Shown: positions 35,831 to 44,649, counted from the first letter of the stretch. The stretch is DNA of 64,000 nucleotides from Flavobacterium crocinum (GCF_003122385.1 NZ_CP029255.1:4898001-4962000), one strand, 5' to 3'. A program made the numbers and translations. Notes: a model not told the origin generated them from the letters alone.

Positions 35831-35842
35831 ACGATATATCGT
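35831..35842. repeat. 12-bp perfect palindrome
   Basis: ACGATATATCGT is self-complementary, in the gap between the receiver-like gene and the isochorismatase-like gene. It may be a protein-binding site or part of a weak terminator; nothing supports either strongly. Confidence 0.35.
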
Positions 35843-35978
35843 TAAGACTTCTTTTGCCTTTTTTGAAGAAATCCCTTTAAGAACAAGGCTTTAGGAATAG
35901 GGCATTCATTTTGAATACTAAAAAGTAAAAATCACAATATTTTAAAACCTAATCATTAACAACAAAATCAAAATTATC

Positions 35979-36668
35979 ATGAAAAAATTAATCCTTACAG
36001 CAGTTTTAGCTTTAGTAACCTTTATCGGATTTGCTCAAAAACCAAGTCCAGCGTTACTAGACCCAACAAATCATACTTTAGTTTTAATCGATTACGAAAG
36101 TCAAATGGCATTTGCAGTAAGCAATATTCCTATTGATCAGCTTAGAAACAATACAGCCTTGGTAGCCGGAGCTTCAAAAATATTTAAAGTACCAACTATC
36201 GTTACAACGGTTGCCGAAAAATCTTTTAGCGGACCTGTTTTTAGAGAAATCGAAGAATTCTACCCTCAAAAAACTTCAAACTATATCGACCGTACAACAA
36301 TGAATACCTGGGAAGATGCTCCAGCACGTAAAGCAATTATTGCAACTGGTAAAAAGAAAATCGTATTTGGCGGTTTATGGACAAGTGTTTGTATTGTTGG
36401 ACCAGTTTTATCAGCAATCAACGAAGGATATGACGTTTATGTAATTACAGATGCAAGCGGTGACGTTTCTAAAGAAGCTCATGAAATGGCGGTAACTCGT
36501 ATGGTTCAGGCTGGTGCTCATCCTGTAACTTCTTTACAATACTTATTAGAATTACAACGTGACTGGGCTCGTCAGGAAACTTATGTACCGGTAACTGATT
36601 TGGTTAAAAAATACGGTGGTGCTTACGGTGTAGGTGTACAATACGCTCACGAAATGTTGAAACACTAA
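35979..36668 (+). CDS. Secreted isochorismatase-family (YcaC-like) hydrolase
   Basis: A 229-aa cysteine hydrolase with a signal peptide (MKKLILTAVLALVTFIGFAQ), unusual because most members are cytosolic. The triad can be placed as Asp38 (LVLIDYESQ), a Lys near residue 81 (TTVAEKSF) and Cys138 (GLWTSVCIVGP). TRMVQAGAHPVTSLQYLLEL near the C-terminus is typical of the YcaC branch. The substrate is unknown; YcaC-like proteins act on amides or related small molecules. Export suggests a periplasmic substrate. Confidence 0.8.
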   Translation: MKKLILTAVLALVTFIGFAQKPSPALLDPTNHTLVLIDYESQMAFAVSNIPIDQLRNNTALVAGASKIFKVPTIVTTVAEKSFSGPVFREIEEFYPQKTSNYIDRTTMNTWEDAPARKAIIATGKKKIVFGGLWTSVCIVGPVLSAINEGYDVYVITDASGDVSKEAHEMAVTRMVQAGAHPVTSLQYLLELQRDWARQETYVPVTDLVKKYGGAYGVGVQYAHEMLKH

Positions 36669-36669
36669 A

Positions 36670-36815
36670 TCTTAGTGAACGCGGATAAAACGGATTCGTT
36701 ATCGCGAAGGCGCAGATCAAAAACGGATTTTAATTCATCCTATTTACTTTAAAAAAATCTGTACAAATCAGCGTCTTCGCGAATACGAATCTGTAAAATC
36801 AGCGTCAAATTTTAA
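36670..36815. repeat. Imperfect inverted-repeat intergenic element
   Basis: CGGATTCGTTATCGCGAAG with GCGCAGATC is mirrored by ATCAGCGTCTTCGCGAATAC with GAATCTG. It shares the AATCTG / GCAGAT vocabulary of the element at 16889. Non-coding. Confidence 0.6.
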
Positions 36816-36829
36816 TCTATCCAATAAAT

Positions 36830-36861
36830 AAAGACTGTGTGCTCAAAACATACAGTCTTTT
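36830..36861 (+). terminator. Intrinsic terminator before the amidohydrolase gene
   Basis: AAAGACTGT and ACAGTCTTT arms followed by T. It ends transcription from the isochorismatase-like gene and argues against the GTG start at 36839, which lies inside it. Confidence 0.7.
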
Positions 36862-36886
36862 CTCCAACCAAACAAAAACCTCCACT

Positions 36887-38674
36887 ATGAAACCTTCTTT
36901 CAAAATACTAGCTTTTCTTTTAATCATTTCCCTTCCTGTTTTTGGACAAAAGAAAAAAGCGACACTTATTGTGCATCATGCTGTAATTCACACTTTAGAC
37001 AATCAAAACTCAATTGTGGAAGCTATGGCTGTCGCCGATGGAAAAATCCTTAAAACAGGTAAAAACAGCGAAATCTTAAAATTAAAAGACAAAAAAACAA
37101 CCGTAATCGATGCCCAGGGAAAAACGATTATTCCAGGAATATTCGATTCTCACATGCATATTATCCGCGGAGGAAGATTTTTTAATACTGAATTACGATG
37201 GGACGGAGTTCGTTCTTTAAAAAGAGCTTTGGCAATGCTGAAAGAACAAGCTCAAAGAACTCCAAAAGGACAATGGGTTCGCGTGGTTGGCGGATGGAAT
37301 GCTTATCAGTTTGAAGAAAAAAGGTTACCGACTTTAGCTGAAATCAACGAAGCAACAGGTGATGTTCCCGCTTTTATTCTTCATTTATATGGACATGCTT
37401 ATTTGAACAAAGCAGGTTTAGAAACTTTAAAAATCGATGCCAATACACCAAATCCAAATGCAGGTTTAATCGAAAAAGATCCAAACGGAAATCCGACAGG
37501 ATTGTTAGTTGCAGAACCAAATGCTTTCATTTTATATTCAACTCTTGCTAAACTTCCTGAATTAACACAAGAAGAAAAATTCAACTCAACTAAACAATTT
37601 ATGACCGAAATGAATCGTCTTGGCGTAACCGCGATTATGGATGCAGGAGGCGGATTTCAAAACTTTCCGGATGATTACGGTGTAACAAACGGTTTATGCA
37701 AAGACAGCGATTTGACAGTTAGAATGCCTTACTATTTGTTTGCACAAAAAGCAGGAACAGAACTAAATGATTATACCAAATGGATGCAAACTGTTGAAAT
37801 TGGTGAAGGCTGTGACGACGATCATCATTCAGATAAAGTGGAATATCATGTTCAGGGCGCCGGAGAAAATTTAGTAATGAGTGCCGGAGATTTTGAAAAC
37901 TTTGATAAACCAAGACCCGAATTAAGCCCGGCAATGGAAGGACAATTAAAAGAAGTTTTATCCCTACTGGTTAAAAACAGATGGCCGTTTAGAATTCATG
38001 CTACTTATAACGAAAGTATAACAAGATTTTTAAATGTAATTGAAGATATTAATAAAGAAACACCTTTAAACGGACTTTTATGGTTCTTTGATCATGCTGA
38101 AACGGTCTCGGTAGAAAACTTAAAACGTATCAAAGCTTTAAACGGTGGAATTGCAATTCAACACAGAATGGCGTATCAAGGGGAAAGTTTTATTAAACGA
38201 TATGGAAAAACTGCTGCTGCGAATACGGTTCCTTTAAAGAAAATTTTTGAATTAGGAATTAAAGTCGGAATGGGAACTGATGGGACGCGTGTGGCAAGTT
38301 ACAATCCGTGGGTTGGTTTATATTGGTTGACAACCGGAAAAACTTTAGGCGGTTTAAAATATATGAATGATGAAAATATTGTAGACAGAACTACCGCTTT
38401 GAAATTATTCACTTACGGAAGCGCACAATTAATCAACATTGAAAAAGACAGAGGAATGCTTACTGCAAATAAACTGGCTGATTTTGCCATTCTTTCTGAT
38501 GATTATTTTTCTACTTCTGAGGAAAAAATACTAAACATAGAATCAAAACTGACAGTCGTAAACGGAAAAGTAGTTTATGCTGATAATGATTTTAGAACTT
38601 TTGCAAACGAAAAACCAAAAGCAATTCCAGACTGGAGTCCGGTAAATTACTTTGGAGGTTATCAAAAAAATTAA
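36887..38674 (+). CDS. Secreted YtcJ-like amidohydrolase
   Basis: A metal-dependent amidohydrolase (amidohydrolase_3 type) of 595 aa from the ATG at 36887, which opens on a signal peptide (MKPSFKILAFLLIISLPVFGQ). The frame upstream to 36839 passes through a terminator hairpin and is rejected. The metal site begins with IFDSHMHIIRGG (about residues 85-96). HATYNES, WFFDHAE, and MGTDGTRVASYNPW supply the later His and Asp ligands. The family hydrolyses amides or related bonds in diverse small molecules; the substrate is not predictable. Export to the periplasm is uncommon. Confidence 0.82.
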   Translation: MKPSFKILAFLLIISLPVFGQKKKATLIVHHAVIHTLDNQNSIVEAMAVADGKILKTGKNSEILKLKDKKTTVIDAQGKTIIPGIFDSHMHIIRGGRFFNTELRWDGVRSLKRALAMLKEQAQRTPKGQWVRVVGGWNAYQFEEKRLPTLAEINEATGDVPAFILHLYGHAYLNKAGLETLKIDANTPNPNAGLIEKDPNGNPTGLLVAEPNAFILYSTLAKLPELTQEEKFNSTKQFMTEMNRLGVTAIMDAGGGFQNFPDDYGVTNGLCKDSDLTVRMPYYLFAQKAGTELNDYTKWMQTVEIGEGCDDDHHSDKVEYHVQGAGENLVMSAGDFENFDKPRPELSPAMEGQLKEVLSLLVKNRWPFRIHATYNESITRFLNVIEDINKETPLNGLLWFFDHAETVSVENLKRIKALNGGIAIQHRMAYQGESFIKRYGKTAAANTVPLKKIFELGIKVGMGTDGTRVASYNPWVGLYWLTTGKTLGGLKYMNDENIVDRTTALKLFTYGSAQLINIEKDRGMLTANKLADFAILSDDYFSTSEEKILNIESKLTVVNGKVVYADNDFRTFANEKPKAIPDWSPVNYFGGYQKN

Positions 38675-38772
38675 ATTATAAAGTAACGACTAAATTCAAA
38701 TTTCAAATAAATTTTCTATGGCTTTGAATGCACAATTTAAATTTTAAATTTGTGTAATTCAAAGCCTTAAAA

Positions 38773-39333
38773 ATGGAGAAAACATATTCGGTTGTATTTT
38801 ATTCTAAAACATTGGTTGAACCCATTAAAAAAATGAAAGACTTTTTGAGAAGCAAAATCGATTGGTATAACAGCTGTAATTCTGAAGCACATATTACGAT
38901 TTGTGAATTTACCATTGAAGAATCTCAATTCGATTCCATCAAACAAAAACTTTCAAAAATTTCAGATGGTTTTACACCTTTCGAGGTCTCTTTAAATCAT
39001 TTTAGTTCATTTCCTACCAGTGGTGCATTTTTTATCGGTGTAACTAAAGATTCAGAAAAAAAACTTGTCCCAATCATGAAAAAGATTCATGAAACTTTGA
39101 AGTTTTTAAAACTTAAAAAAAGCGACAATCCGCACATGTCAATCGGCAGAAGATTAACTCCCGAAAATCTTAAAATTGCATCAGAACTTTTTACTACAAT
39201 TGATCTCCAATTCGAATGCAACGAAATTGTTTTAAGAGAATTTGATCCAGTAGTAAAACAGTTTTTTGTAATGGATTCTTTTCCTTTTGGAAGTAATCCT
39301 GAGCCTGAGTTTGTACAAGGAAGCCTATTTTAA
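38773..39333 (+). CDS. 2H phosphoesterase / 2'-5' RNA ligase-like protein
   Basis: A 186-aa protein with the two HxT/S motifs of the LigT/2H family: AHITICEF near residue 41 and PHMSIGRR near residue 122, spaced as expected for the pseudo-twofold active site. Members ligate or hydrolyse 2'-5' RNA links or cyclic phosphates. No membrane segment. The stop codon TAA (39331-39333) forms the first three bases of a perfect inverted repeat that follows. Biological substrate unknown. Confidence 0.8.
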   Translation: MEKTYSVVFYSKTLVEPIKKMKDFLRSKIDWYNSCNSEAHITICEFTIEESQFDSIKQKLSKISDGFTPFEVSLNHFSSFPTSGAFFIGVTKDSEKKLVPIMKKIHETLKFLKLKKSDNPHMSIGRRLTPENLKIASELFTTIDLQFECNEIVLREFDPVVKQFFVMDSFPFGSNPEPEFVQGSLF

Positions 39334-39447
39334 CCGCAAAGAGCGCAAGGTTTTTCCGCAAGGTTCGCAAAGATTCACAAAGCTTTGCGAACTTCGCGTT
39401 TTCTGTAGACTGTCTAAATCAAAAAAAACTTGCGCTCTTTGCGGTTA
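39331..39447. repeat. Inverted-repeat element of the CCGCAAAG family, perfect 19-bp ends
   Basis: TAACCGCAAAGAGCGCAAG at 39331-39349 is exactly mirrored at 39429-39447. Inner words (TTCGCAAAG, CTTTGCGAACTTCGCG) are also inverted. Related fragments occur at 3244 and 20400. The element begins inside the preceding stop codon. Confidence 0.85.
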
Positions 39448-39471
39448 AGCTGACAAAGTTTATTTTTTTCG

Positions 39472-39479
39472 TATATTTG
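39472..39479 (+). promoter_or_regulatory. -7 element of the AraC gene (TATATTTG)
   Basis: A perfect TAnnTTTG match 22 bases before the ATG at 39501. It overlaps the TTG at 39477, ruling that out as a start. Confidence 0.65.
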
Positions 39480-39500
39480 ATTTTTACAATTCATCTCTAT

Positions 39501-40424
39501 ATGAAATCCCTTGACTCCTTTTATAAAGACATTACCGAAGGTTCAACCGTAGAACCAACTTCCCTGTTACCAAATGACATTCAGAAAGAAATCGGGCATT
39601 TTAATGTTTTTGATATTAAGGAACTTTTGGAACGCATGAAAGGAAAACCCGGTATGCCTTATGACAGAAGGGCTTATTACAAAATCAGTTTAATAAGAGG
39701 GAAAAACAGAGCCGAATATGCTGATAAAGTAATCGACATTGAAAAGCAGGGATTGTTATTTGCAACACCAAAAATCCCATACAACTATTTACCGCAAGAC
39801 ACCAATCAGGGCGGACAATTCTGTGTATTTACCAGCGAATTTTTATCGAAAAGCAAAAGTGGAATCGACTTAGACGAACTGCCAATTTTTGCTTCAGACG
39901 GTTATCCTATTTTTCAGTTATCCGATGAAGAAGTCGAAGAAGTCGCTTTGATTTTCAAAAAGATACAAAAAGAAATCAACTCGGATTATATCTATAAATA
40001 CGATTTAATCCGAAATTATGTTGCTGAGCTGATTCACTTTGGACAAAAACTACAACCCATTACTGCTTTATATTCTAAACACAATTCCGCAGCCAGAGTT
40101 TCTTCTTTATTTGCAGAACTGCTGGAAAGACAATTCCCTATTGAATCACCACATCAGCGATTAGAACTTAGAACTGCAAAAGATTTTGCAGAGAGATTAT
40201 CCGTACACGTCAATCATTTAAACAAAGTTTTAAAAGAAAACACCGGAAAAACAACAACAGAGTTAATCAGTACAAGATTAACCAATGAAGCTAAAATACT
40301 TTTAAAGCAAACAGACTGGAATATTTCTGAAATTGCCTATTCACTTGGTTTTGAAGAATTAGCGCATTTCTCTAATTTCTTCAAAAAGCAAACGTCCTTT
40401 ACTCCTATTGCTTTTAGGAGTTAG
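39501..40424 (+). CDS. AraC-family transcriptional regulator
   Basis: A 307-aa protein from the ATG at 39501, chosen because the -7 element lies on the longer start. The C-terminal AraC domain (about residues 215-305) shows AERLSVHVNHLNKVLKENTGKTTTELIS and WNISEIAYSLGFEELAHFSNFFKKQTSFTPIAFR, a complete pair of helix-turn-helix motifs. The N-terminal 200 residues look like a cupin-type sensor typical of this Bacteroidota branch. It precedes two SDR genes on the same strand and may control the first; the target is inferred. Confidence 0.82.
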   Translation: MKSLDSFYKDITEGSTVEPTSLLPNDIQKEIGHFNVFDIKELLERMKGKPGMPYDRRAYYKISLIRGKNRAEYADKVIDIEKQGLLFATPKIPYNYLPQDTNQGGQFCVFTSEFLSKSKSGIDLDELPIFASDGYPIFQLSDEEVEEVALIFKKIQKEINSDYIYKYDLIRNYVAELIHFGQKLQPITALYSKHNSAARVSSLFAELLERQFPIESPHQRLELRTAKDFAERLSVHVNHLNKVLKENTGKTTTELISTRLTNEAKILLKQTDWNISEIAYSLGFEELAHFSNFFKKQTSFTPIAFRS

Positions 40425-40477
40425 ATTGTTTTGTTTCAATTTTCAGGTTTCAGGTTGTACGAGTCGTAACCATACCA

Positions 40478-40520
40478 TTTGTCATCCCGAGGAACGAGGG
40501 ATCTCCGCAAGAAGCTCCAC
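40478..40520. repeat. Short dispersed repeat (GTCATCCCGAGGAACGAGGG type)
   Basis: The phrase GTCATCCCGAGGAACGAGGG and GATCTCCGCAAGAAGCTCC resembles the inverted elements at 55644-55750. Non-coding, between the AraC and SDR genes. Confidence 0.5.
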
Positions 40521-40625
40521 AAAGTTTTGGAATTTGGAATTTAAAATTTGGAATTTAAAACCTCGTGATTTGAATTTCGCAAACATCGGTTTGATATTTA
40601 CAACTTCCCACATCTGCTTTGCTCC

Positions 40626-40633
40626 TACCTTTG
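40626..40633 (+). promoter_or_regulatory. Candidate -7 element of the SDR gene (TACCTTTG)
   Basis: A perfect TAnnTTTG match 26 bases before the ATG at 40660. Confidence 0.45.
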
Positions 40634-40659
40634 TCTCATCAAATTAAAAGAACGAAAAG

Positions 40660-41382
40660 ATGAATTTATCAAACAACAAAATTCTAATAACCGGAGGTGC
40701 AAGTGGTATCGGACTTGGACTTACCGAACGATTTATTCAGGAAAACAACACCGTGATTATCTGCGGCAGAAGAGAATCAGTTTTAAACGATGTTAAAACA
40801 AAGTTTCCAACTGTAGTTACTAAAGTTTGTGACTTGTCTATTGAAAAAGAACGTGTAGCGCTTTACGAATGGATTTCTGAAAACCATCCTGATTTAAACA
40901 TATTAATCAATAATGCAGGAATTCAAAACTGGAAATCGATAACAGATGCTGATTTCTACGAAAGTATGAAAGCGGAAATTAATACGAATATTGAAGCGCC
41001 TTTACATTTAACTTCCTTATTTATTCAGTTAAAATCTTTGACAACCGTAATGAATGTAACTTCAGGACTGGCATTTTCTCCTTTTGCCAAAGTTCCTGTT
41101 TATTCGGCTACCAAAGCGTTCTTTAGATCATTCACGCTTTCACTTCGTCATTTATTAAAAGCAAAAAATATTGAAGTAATCGAAATCATTCCCCCAGCCT
41201 TAAACACAGATTTAGGCGGAATTGGTCTTCACGACGCACATCCAAGCGTAAGCAGTTTTATCGAATCTATTTTTGAACAGTTAAAAGAAGGTAGACAAGA
41301 ACTTACCTTTGGAACAAGCGAAACAAGATTAAATGCAAGCGCTGAAGAATTACGAAATCATTTTAATGCAATGCATTCTTAA
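40660..41382 (+). CDS. Short-chain dehydrogenase (DltE-like)
   Basis: A 240-aa classical SDR: the cofactor motif TGGASGIGLGL (about 11-21), NNAGIQNW near 85, Ser in NVTSGLAFSP and the catalytic YSATK near 146. The sequence FFRSFTLSLRHLLKAKNIEVIEIIPP is typical of the DltE-like subgroup. No substrate can be named. It is preceded by an AraC regulator and followed, after a repeat element, by a second SDR. Confidence 0.82.
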   Translation: MNLSNNKILITGGASGIGLGLTERFIQENNTVIICGRRESVLNDVKTKFPTVVTKVCDLSIEKERVALYEWISENHPDLNILINNAGIQNWKSITDADFYESMKAEINTNIEAPLHLTSLFIQLKSLTTVMNVTSGLAFSPFAKVPVYSATKAFFRSFTLSLRHLLKAKNIEVIEIIPPALNTDLGGIGLHDAHPSVSSFIESIFEQLKEGRQELTFGTSETRLNASAEELRNHFNAMHS

Positions 41383-41391
41383 ATTTTAAAT

Positions 41392-41520
41392 ACATAGAAA
41401 CATAGATTTGGAGTGAATAAAAGGCATTCCACTTTTAATAAAACACCTAGCTATGTGTTAGAAACTAGTTTCTTTCTATAATCTTTAAAAGAGAACTAAA
41501 ATCTATGTTTCTATGTGTTT
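41392..41520. repeat. Inverted-repeat element (ACATAGAAACATAGAT family)
   Basis: ACATAGAAACATAGATT is mirrored by AATCTATGTTTCTATGTGT about 110 bases later, with a shared inner word AGCTATGTG. A second copy is at 50581-50713. Non-coding. Confidence 0.75.
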
Positions 41521-41644
41521 AAAAATTTTCTGAAATAAAAATTTGTCTTCCTGAGCGTAGTCGAAGGATATTCGTACCGAAGATTTCCGATCTCTCTCAG
41601 ACAAACAACAAACAATAAACAACAAACAATAAACACTATATAAA

Positions 41645-42409
41645 ATGGCAGTAAATACAAAAATCGCTCTGGTTACAGGCGGAAGCAGAGGTTTAGGAAA
41701 AAATATGGCAATTGCGATTGCTAAAAAAGGAATTGATGTAATTATTACTTACAACAGCAAAAAAGAAGAAGCTGATTTGGTGGTAAAAGAAATCGAAAGT
41801 TTAGGTCAAAAAGCAGCTGCATTACAATTAAATGTAGCAGAATCAGGATCATTCGATGCTTTCTTCAAAGAAGTGGAAACCGTTTTAAAAGATACTTTTA
41901 AAACAGATAAATTCGACTTTTTAGTAAACAATGCCGGAATCGGAATCCATAATTCATTCATTGGAACAACAGAAGCGGAATTTGACCAATTGACCAATAT
42001 TCAGTTTAAAGGGCCTTTTTTCTTAACTCAAAAAGGATTAAACGTTATGAATGACGGTGGCGGAATCGTAAACATTTCAACTGGTTTAGCAAGATTTTCT
42101 TTCCCTGGTTACGCTGCTTATGCGTCTATGAAAGGTGCAATGGAAACTTTAACTAAATATCAGGCAAAAGAATTAGGCGCCAGAAAAATCAGAGTGAACG
42201 TTGTTGCTCCGGGAGCAATTGAAACTGATTTTGGTGGCGGAGTGGTTCGTGACAATGAACAAATGAATCAACAAATTGCCTCAGTAACTGCTTTAGGAAG
42301 AGTTGGTTTACCAGACGATATTGGAGGTGTTGTAGCTTTCTTATGTACTGAAGATGCCCGTTGGATAAACGCTCAAAGAATTGAAGCATCAGGCGGAATG
42401 ATGCTTTAA
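41645..42409 (+). CDS. Short-chain dehydrogenase (3-oxoacyl-ACP reductase-like)
   Basis: A 254-aa classical SDR with VTGGSRGLGKNMA at residues 10-22, NNAGIGIHN near 97, Ser in NISTGLARFSFPG and YASMK as the catalytic pair. VVAPGAIETDFGGG and the C-terminal CTEDARWINAQRIEASGG are typical of FabG-like reductases acting on small carbonyls. The preceding 260 bp hold repeats only. The telomere-like heptamer array starts 55 bases after the stop. Confidence 0.82.
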   Translation: MAVNTKIALVTGGSRGLGKNMAIAIAKKGIDVIITYNSKKEEADLVVKEIESLGQKAAALQLNVAESGSFDAFFKEVETVLKDTFKTDKFDFLVNNAGIGIHNSFIGTTEAEFDQLTNIQFKGPFFLTQKGLNVMNDGGGIVNISTGLARFSFPGYAAYASMKGAMETLTKYQAKELGARKIRVNVVAPGAIETDFGGGVVRDNEQMNQQIASVTALGRVGLPDDIGGVVAFLCTEDARWINAQRIEASGGMML

Positions 42410-42413
42410 ATTA

Positions 42414-42460
42414 AGTTATGAGTTATAAGTTATGAGTTATGTGTTATGTGTTAGGAGTTA
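42414..42460. repeat. Short GTTATGA-type heptamer run
   Basis: Seven-base words GTTATGA, GTTATAA, GTTATGA, GTTATGT, GTTATGT, GTTAGGA follow each other directly before the CCCTTAA array. The far end of that array has ATAACTTAT, a mirror of ATAAGTTAT here. Confidence 0.7.
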
Positions 42461-42463
42461 ATT

Positions 42464-42733
42464 CCTTTAACCCTTAACCCTTAACCTTTAACCTTTAACC
42501 CTTAACCCTTAACCCTTAACCCTTAACCCTTAACCCTTAACCCTTAACCCTTAACCCTTAACCCTTAACCCTTAACCCTTAACCCTTAACCCTTAACCCT
42601 TAACCCTTAACCCTTAACCCTTAACCCTTAACCCTTTAACCTTTAACCCTTAACCTTTAACCCTTAACCTTTAACCCTTAACCCTTAACCCTTAACCCTT
42701 ACCCCTTAACCCTTAACCCTTAACCCTTAACCT
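42464..42733. repeat. Heptanucleotide array (CCCTTAA)n, about 38 units
   Basis: About 270 bp of near-perfect CCCTTAA, with a few CTTTAA variants at both edges and one insertion (TACCCC) near 42700. Read on the minus strand it is (TTAAGGG)n, closely like a telomere repeat, and G-runs of three separated by four bases could fold into G-quadruplexes. It is too regular to be coding and has no spacers. It lies between two converging genes. Confidence 0.95.
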
Positions 42734-42753
42734 ATAACTTATTACAAAAAACA

Positions 42754-42787
42754 AAACCCGATAAGCATTAAAAAACTTATCGGGTTT
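42754..42787. terminator. Bidirectional intrinsic terminator
   Basis: Perfect 12-base arms AAACCCGATAAG and CTTATCGGGTTT, 36 bases downstream of the PepSY-like gene at 42823 (minus). It resembles the hairpin at 8469. Confidence 0.85.
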
Positions 42788-42822
42788 GTCGTTTCAAAAT
42801 AAATTGAATTAGTAAGCCGTTT

Positions 42823-43278
42823 TTATCTTATTTGGATCCTCTTAAGGAATTCACCATCCTGATCAAAAATCAAATTATACAATTTTGAATCTTTAATTAC
42901 TCCCACTTCAAAGCTCTTCTTGTTTGAATAATCCATCACAGAAAATACCTGTTTAACAGATTTAACTGAATAATTAGCTTTTAAATAACTCTGGATTTTT
43001 TTTGCTAATTTGAGAACTGGCATTTGCACTTTATAAACTTTAAAAACTCCATTTTGATCATATTGAGCAAAAGCTATGGTTTTGGGAGCCTGAGTAAATT
43101 TTGCTTCAAAAGTGATATCATCGTTTTTACTTCCATATTCAACATTCCAGTTAGCTTTCTTTTTAGGATATTGCTTTTCAAAAGCATTAATAACATTATC
43201 AGGAGGCACAATACTTGCTCCTTGCCCTTTTACCAGATTGCAACAGATAAAAAATAGAAATAGAATAAATGTTCTCAT
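42823..43278 (-). CDS. Secreted PepSY-like protein
   Basis: A 151-aa exported protein (signal peptide to about residue 18, ending VKGQ) of the PepSY-like putative beta-lactamase-inhibitor-like family. Two repeats are visible: PPDNVINAFEKQYPKKKANWNVEYG followed by VTFEAKFT-like strands, then IQSYLKANYSVKSVKQVFSV with a GVIKDSKLYNLIFDQDGEFLKR end. It is a tandem paralogue of the next upstream gene. Such proteins are often small envelope factors near two-component systems. Function unproven. Confidence 0.78.
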   Translation of the reverse strand: MRTFILFLFFICCNLVKGQGASIVPPDNVINAFEKQYPKKKANWNVEYGSKNDDITFEAKFTQAPKTIAFAQYDQNGVFKVYKVQMPVLKLAKKIQSYLKANYSVKSVKQVFSVMDYSNKKSFEVGVIKDSKLYNLIFDQDGEFLKRIQIR

Positions 43279-43334
43279 GTTTAAATTTCAAAATAAATGC
43301 AAATCTAAACAAATAAAAGTATTTTCTTACTTTT

Positions 43335-43811
43335 TTATTCTGGTTTTTCGATAATCACATCAAAACCACCTTCTTTATCAAACTGAATATCATAGAATTT
43401 AGCGTCTTTTTTTACTCCAACTTCATAAGTAGTTACATTTTTATAATCTACAACAACTGCAATCTCTCTAATGGCTTTTGCGGGATAATTTTTCTTTAAA
43501 TAAGCTTGTGCCTTTGCAGGTAACTGACTTAAAGGAATCTGCAGTTCATAAGCTTTCATATTTCCCAGATTATCGTAAATCGCCAATGCTTTCGTTTTAT
43601 TGTCGACATTATATCGCGCTTCATAACGAAGCTCGTCATTATCATCTCCAACATATTCCTCAGACCAAACCGGAACTTTTCCCGGATATTCTTTTTCAAA
43701 AGCAAGTCTCACCTTTTCCGGTGGTGTTATCACTTTTTTCATATTGGTTCCTTCTTGTGCAATTAAAAAACTGCTGCATAAAAAAGTAAAAGCCAAAAAC
43801 ACGTTTTTCAT
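43335..43811 (-). CDS. Secreted PepSY-like protein, paralogue
   Basis: A 158-aa exported protein (signal peptide ending LIAQ) with the same plan as the next gene: PPEKVRLAFEKEYPGKVPVWSEEYVG, LRYEARYNVDNKTKALAIYD, then AKAQAYLKKNYPAKAIREIAVVVDY and the GVKKDAKFYDIQFDKEGGF end. The gap to the downstream paralogue is 56 bp, so they likely share a transcript. It lies close to the LytTR/LytS genes on the same strand, suggesting an envelope-stress set; that link is inference. Confidence 0.78.
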   Translation of the reverse strand: MKNVFLAFTFLCSSFLIAQEGTNMKKVITPPEKVRLAFEKEYPGKVPVWSEEYVGDDNDELRYEARYNVDNKTKALAIYDNLGNMKAYELQIPLSQLPAKAQAYLKKNYPAKAIREIAVVVDYKNVTTYEVGVKKDAKFYDIQFDKEGGFDVIIEKPE

Positions 43812-43944
43812 GGTTTTATTTTTAAATTAAACGCTAAACAACGTATTAAAAGTACTACTTTTTAATGAAGTACAAATGAAGCATACAAAATTTTTAAGAA
43901 CGTTTTTTAAGACTAAAAACCAGTGAATTAAATTAAACCGAAAA

Positions 43945-44649
43945 TCATAATTCCAGCTTTTTTAATCTGTCGGTCAACTCTCTTTTATAGGTAATTCCAA
44001 TTGGAATTCTTTCATTTTTAATTACAACAAAATCTTTTTCGGTAGCATCAATTTTATCTAAAGCTACAATGTAAGATTTATGAATACGCATAAAGTTCTT
44101 TTCCGGCAGACATTTCTCAAATTCAGTTGTCGTAATCGAAGCCAGATAATTTCGTTTGGTCGTATTTAGTTTTACATAATTTCCAAAACTCTGTGCAAAC
44201 AGAAGCTGTTCTAATTCTATTTCGATAAAATAGCCATCGACTTTTACACTCACAGAATTGATAGTTGCTTCTTCGACTTTCCTTACACTTTCTGTTGCAA
44301 AAAAGCGGTCAATTGCTTTTAAAAACCTTGGAAAATAAATGGGTTTCAAGAGATAATCAATTACACCGTAATCATAACTTTCCAGAGCAAACTCAGAATA
44401 AGCTGTTGTGAGAATAGTTTTGGGATGTGTTGGAAGAATCTTCAACAATTCCATACCCGAAATCTCCGGCATATTGATATCCAAAAACATTAAATCTACC
44501 GTATTTTCACGAAGAAAATTCATAGCTTCAATACCATTATACCCCTGAAAAACCAATTCTAACTGCGGATTCTGTTTGATATAATTCGCCAAAACATAAT
44601 GCGCGGCAGGTTCGTCATCTACAATGATACATTTTTTGGTTTCTCTCAT
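43945..44649 (-). CDS. LytTR-family response regulator
   Basis: A 234-aa regulator with an N-terminal receiver (CIIVDDEP acidic pair, phospho-acceptor Asp57 in FLDINMPEISG, and KPI) and a C-terminal LytTR DNA-binding domain (about 135-234, with FMRIHKSYIVALDKI). The start overlaps the kinase stop by 4 bp, so the two are translationally coupled. It is divergent from the RND efflux operon, which has a strong palindrome in the shared promoter region. Regulation of that operon is inferred. Confidence 0.9.
   Translation of the reverse strand: MRETKKCIIVDDEPAAHYVLANYIKQNPQLELVFQGYNGIEAMNFLRENTVDLMFLDINMPEISGMELLKILPTHPKTILTTAYSEFALESYDYGVIDYLLKPIYFPRFLKAIDRFFATESVRKVEEATINSVSVKVDGYFIEIELEQLLFAQSFGNYVKLNTTKRNYLASITTTEFEKCLPEKNFMRIHKSYIVALDKIDATEKDFVVIKNERIPIGITYKRELTDRLKKLEL

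Noticed and set aside
42464..42733. CRISPR or coding interpretation of the heptamer array
   Set aside because: Seven-base units with no spacers and no bias to one coding frame.
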